From: Georgenia satyanarayanai
Lineage (GTDB): Bacteria > Actinomycetota > Actinomycetes > Actinomycetales > Actinomycetaceae
Assembly: GCF_009193135.1 (NCBI RefSeq)
Contig: NZ_VUKC01000002.1
Location: 62,001-126,000, forward strand
DNA: 64,000 nucleotides
Direction: 5' to 3'
Each line of letters begins with the position of its first letter. The first letter of the stretch is position 1. This document shows, piece after piece, positions 62,017 through 64,000 of the stretch. The notes below the pieces were generated by a model. It saw only the letters and a list, made by a program, of their open reading frames with translations. It ran no database searches and was not told the origin of the DNA. Both the position numbers and the translations under genes were made by a program.

Positions 62017-62508
62017 CTACTCGAGGGTGCCGTAGCCGACGAGCCACGTCGGCTCGATGCGGAACATGCGGATGTCCGCACCCCACGTCGTCGGGTCCGA
62101 GCCGTAGTGGGCGGTCCAGTGCTCGATCGTCTCCGCCCACAGCGGGTCCTGCGGTGTGAGCCGCACCGCCCGCCCGTGGCAGAAGACGCCCAGCCGCTCC
62201 CCGTCCACGTGCGCGGCGCTCACCGCCGGCCGCGCCGCGAGGTGCTTGGCCTTGGCGGCGCGGCCGTCCGTCCCGAAGGTCCACTGCCCGTGGAGGAGGT
62301 GGCCGTCGACGGCACTGACGCGCGGCTCGCCGGCAGCCGTCACGGTCGCGAGGCTGAGCACCTTCATCCCGACGAGCTGCTCGAGGACCTGCTCGGCGTC
62401 GAGCCGGCGGGTCCCGCTGACGATCTCGCGCAGGTGGCTGGTGCTGCGGCGGTAGGACGCGTCCATGAGCGCCTGCAGCGCGGCGACCTCCTCGGCGGTC
62501 TCCCTCAT
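62017..62508 (-). CDS. Pyridoxamine 5'-phosphate oxidase-like split-barrel protein
   Basis: The 163-residue protein has an N-terminal helical region then KVLSLATVTAAGEPRVSAVDGHLLHGQWTFGT-type split-barrel sequence (shown in part as LSLATVTAAGEPRVSAVDG), typical of PPOX/F420-binding proteins. It probably binds a flavin or F420 and acts as an oxidoreductase. The ATG at 62508 has GAGGAGG six bases upstream. It ends five bases from the convergent VOC gene. Confidence 0.85.
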   Translation of the reverse strand: MRETAEEVAALQALMDASYRRSTSHLREIVSGTRRLDAEQVLEQLVGMKVLSLATVTAAGEPRVSAVDGHLLHGQWTFGTDGRAAKAKHLAARPAVSAAHVDGERLGVFCHGRAVRLTPQDPLWAETIEHWTAHYGSDPTTWGADIRMFRIEPTWLVGYGTLE

Positions 62509-62524
62509 CGGCGGCCTCCTCGAC

Positions 62525-63067
62525 TCAGTGGGCATCAGTGCGGCCCATCGTGCCACCGGCTGTGGTCCGCCGGGTCCGTCTCGTCCGGTTCTCGACGGCG
62601 GTCCGGTCGGCCCCACCCGTCGCTGCCGGTCCCGCGCCCGCTGCCGGGACGACGGCCCACACATGCTTGACGCCGTCGTCCGGGCCCGGGTACCAGCCCC
62701 AGGCGGTGGTCACGGTGTCGAGGATGCGGAGGCCGTACCCTCCGGGACGCCCGTCGTCCCGCGCGCGGTGGCCGGGCGGGGTGCGCCAGTTCCCGTCCCG
62801 CACGTCGAGGAGCCAGCCGCCGGCCGAGGTGTGGAGGGAGACGGTGACCGGCTGGGACCCGTACTTCAGGGCGTTGGTCGCCAGCTCGGACAGGACCAGC
62901 AGGAGCCGCTGTGCCGCTTCGACGCGAGGCTCCGGCAGCAGCACGGCGCTGGCCGCGCGCCGCAGCGCACCGAGCTCCAGGGCATCCGTCAGCGTCCAGG
63001 AGCCCAGTGAGGGGCCCGCGTCCGCTGGCGGGGTCGCCGTCGGGCGCGGGCCGTGGGGATCGGCCAT
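62525..63067 (-). CDS. Anti-sigma-factor-like HATPase (RsbW type)
   Basis: The 180-residue protein has the histidine-kinase-like ATP-binding fold of anti-sigma kinases: LLLVLSELATNALKYG (N box), DVRDGNWRTPP (G1) and GGYGLRILDTV (G2). Such kinases phosphorylate STAS proteins or bind sigma factors. The ATG at 63067 follows AGGGG; a GTG two codons earlier is possible. It precedes the PPOX gene with 16 bp between. Confidence 0.85.
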   Translation of the reverse strand: MADPHGPRPTATPPADAGPSLGSWTLTDALELGALRRAASAVLLPEPRVEAAQRLLLVLSELATNALKYGSQPVTVSLHTSAGGWLLDVRDGNWRTPPGHRARDDGRPGGYGLRILDTVTTAWGWYPGPDDGVKHVWAVVPAAGAGPAATGGADRTAVENRTRRTRRTTAGGTMGRTDAH

Positions 63068-63257
63068 GTGCACCCCTGTCTGAGGCGGTCGTCGGTCCGG
63101 CGTCCACCGCCGTCCGTGCCCGCGTCACGGTACGTCAGCGACACGGTGCCCGCGCGCCGCGTCGACGGCGGCACCAGCTGGCCGACGGGGGCGAGCTGCA
63201 CCGCTGCCTTCTCGGGGCCGCCCAGGGAGCGCGAGCCGCAGGGCCGGGGACCGCTCC

Positions 63258-64000
63258 CTATCGCCGTCCGGCGAGGGTCTCGCGCGCACCGAGCCACGTG
63301 AGGCCGGCGAGGAGCGTGATGGCACCCGAGACCGCGAAGGCGACGTCGTAGCCGAAGCGGTCCGCGAGCGCCCCGGCGAGCACCGGGCCGAGGATCGCGC
63401 CTGCGTCCTGCGCCATCTGGAACCCGGCGAGCACCTTCCCACCGCTGCGCTCGTTGCCGACGACGTCCGCCACGGTCGCCTGCTGCGCCGGGTTGAGCAG
63501 GCCGGCGCCGACGCCCGCGAGCGCGGAGACGGCGAGGACGACGACGATGGCGCTGGACAGGCCGAGGACGGCGGTGAAGACGCCGTTGACGAGGAGCCCG
63601 GCGACGACGAGCGGGCGGCGCCCGCGCACGTCGGCCTGGCGGCCCGCGACGTTGAGCGCGAGCGCGTTGCCGACCGCGAAGACCGCGAGCGCCGCACCGG
63701 CCGCCCACGGGCCGGCGTCCAGCGCCGCCGCGGCGAAGAGGGGCAGCAGCGCGACACGCACGCCGAAGTTCGACCAGCCGTTGGCGAAGCCGGAGACGAG
63801 AGCCGCCCGGAAGGCGCTGTCACGCAGCGCCTCCCCGAAGCGCATCGGGGGCGCGGCCGGCGCGTCCCCCGTGCGGGCCGCGCCCCGCCCACCGGTCTCC
63901 GGCAGCAGGCGCCACACCACCCCCGCCGCCAGGACGAGCGCGACCGCGTAGACGACGAAGGGCACCCGCAGGCCCAGCTCGGCGAGGAGCCCGCCGACCA
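63258..64000 (-). CDS. MFS transporter, C-terminal part
   Basis: The frame runs from its stop at 63258 to the right edge of the window, so the N-terminal half is missing. About 247 residues are seen, with six or more membrane helices and a loop GRQADVRGRRPLVVAG, a variant of the MFS motif DRxGRR. It exports or imports a small molecule of unknown type. Upstream, 63074-63257 holds no gene I can support. Confidence 0.85.
   Translation of the reverse strand, partial: VGGLLAELGLRVPFVVYAVALVLAAGVVWRLLPETGGRGAARTGDAPAAPPMRFGEALRDSAFRAALVSGFANGWSNFGVRVALLPLFAAAALDAGPWAAGAALAVFAVGNALALNVAGRQADVRGRRPLVVAGLLVNGVFTAVLGLSSAIVVVLAVSALAGVGAGLLNPAQQATVADVVGNERSGGKVLAGFQMAQDAGAILGPVLAGALADRFGYDVAFAVSGAITLLAGLTWLGARETLAGRR

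Overview
The window is high-GC chromosomal DNA from an actinobacterium. It carries a BldC-type regulator, a DUF3073 gene next to purM, a split PurS/PurQ/PurL system, an HspR/HAIR-controlled dnaK operon and several leaderless-looking starts. This set and the gene order (bldC, DUF3073, purM, purF, RNB ribonuclease, sterol-carrier-like gene) suggest a Micrococcales organism, perhaps Bogoriellaceae or Cellulomonadaceae; genus is not resolved. It reads as core housekeeping chromosome. I see no rRNA, tRNA, prophage, insertion sequence or CRISPR array.

Layout. 1-11 kb: bldC, DUF3073 and a minus-strand block of purM, purF, an RNB ribonuclease, small proteins, cutC, gdhA and purL. 11-18 kb: a DUF222/HNH remnant, then a lipid locus with an acyl-CoA dehydrogenase and TetR regulator facing a thiolase, a two-domain FabG and a MaoC dehydratase, with a palindrome between the two arms. 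18-21 kb: a tandem glycine riboswitch leads a DMT-family transporter and sits divergent to alanine dehydrogenase. 20.7-27.5 kb: purQ, purS, a fatty acid desaturase, purC, purD, an LppM-like lipoprotein and purA. 27.7-30.7 kb: a partner-switching cassette in which a PAS-GAF-PP2C-HATPase protein lies between two STAS genes. 30.8-37 kb: aldolase, an RNA methyltransferase, lemA, pyrE and xth (with back-to-back promoters), a patatin and a serine hydrolase. 37-50 kb: clpB, amidase, an MT0933-like small protein, prolyl oligopeptidase, a large palindrome, membrane proteins and the dnaK-grpE-dnaJ-hspR operon. 50-64 kb: lipoprotein, alkaline phosphatase, amino acid permease, a GAF-ANTAR plus PP2C pair, NUDIX, DinB, a sulfonate-type ABC transporter, small proteins, an anti-sigma-type ATPase and an MFS transporter cut by the window edge.

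How the genes work together. Eight purine genes (purM, F, L, Q, S, C, D, A) cover most of the route to adenylosuccinate but are interleaved with unrelated genes. Three HAIR inverted repeats, one at clpB and two at dnaK, tie both disaggregation machines to HspR, which is the last gene of the dnaK operon and so closes a feedback loop. The partner-switching genes (two STAS, two PP2C phosphatases, one separate HATPase) imply phosphorylation-dependent sigma factor or other switch control, though no sigma factor lies in the window. The observations most worth following are the glycine riboswitch on a DMT-family transporter, the 33-bp pyrE/xth divergent promoter, the AT-rich 90-bp palindrome near 44.2 kb, and the 18-bp tandem repeat inside the TetR gene.
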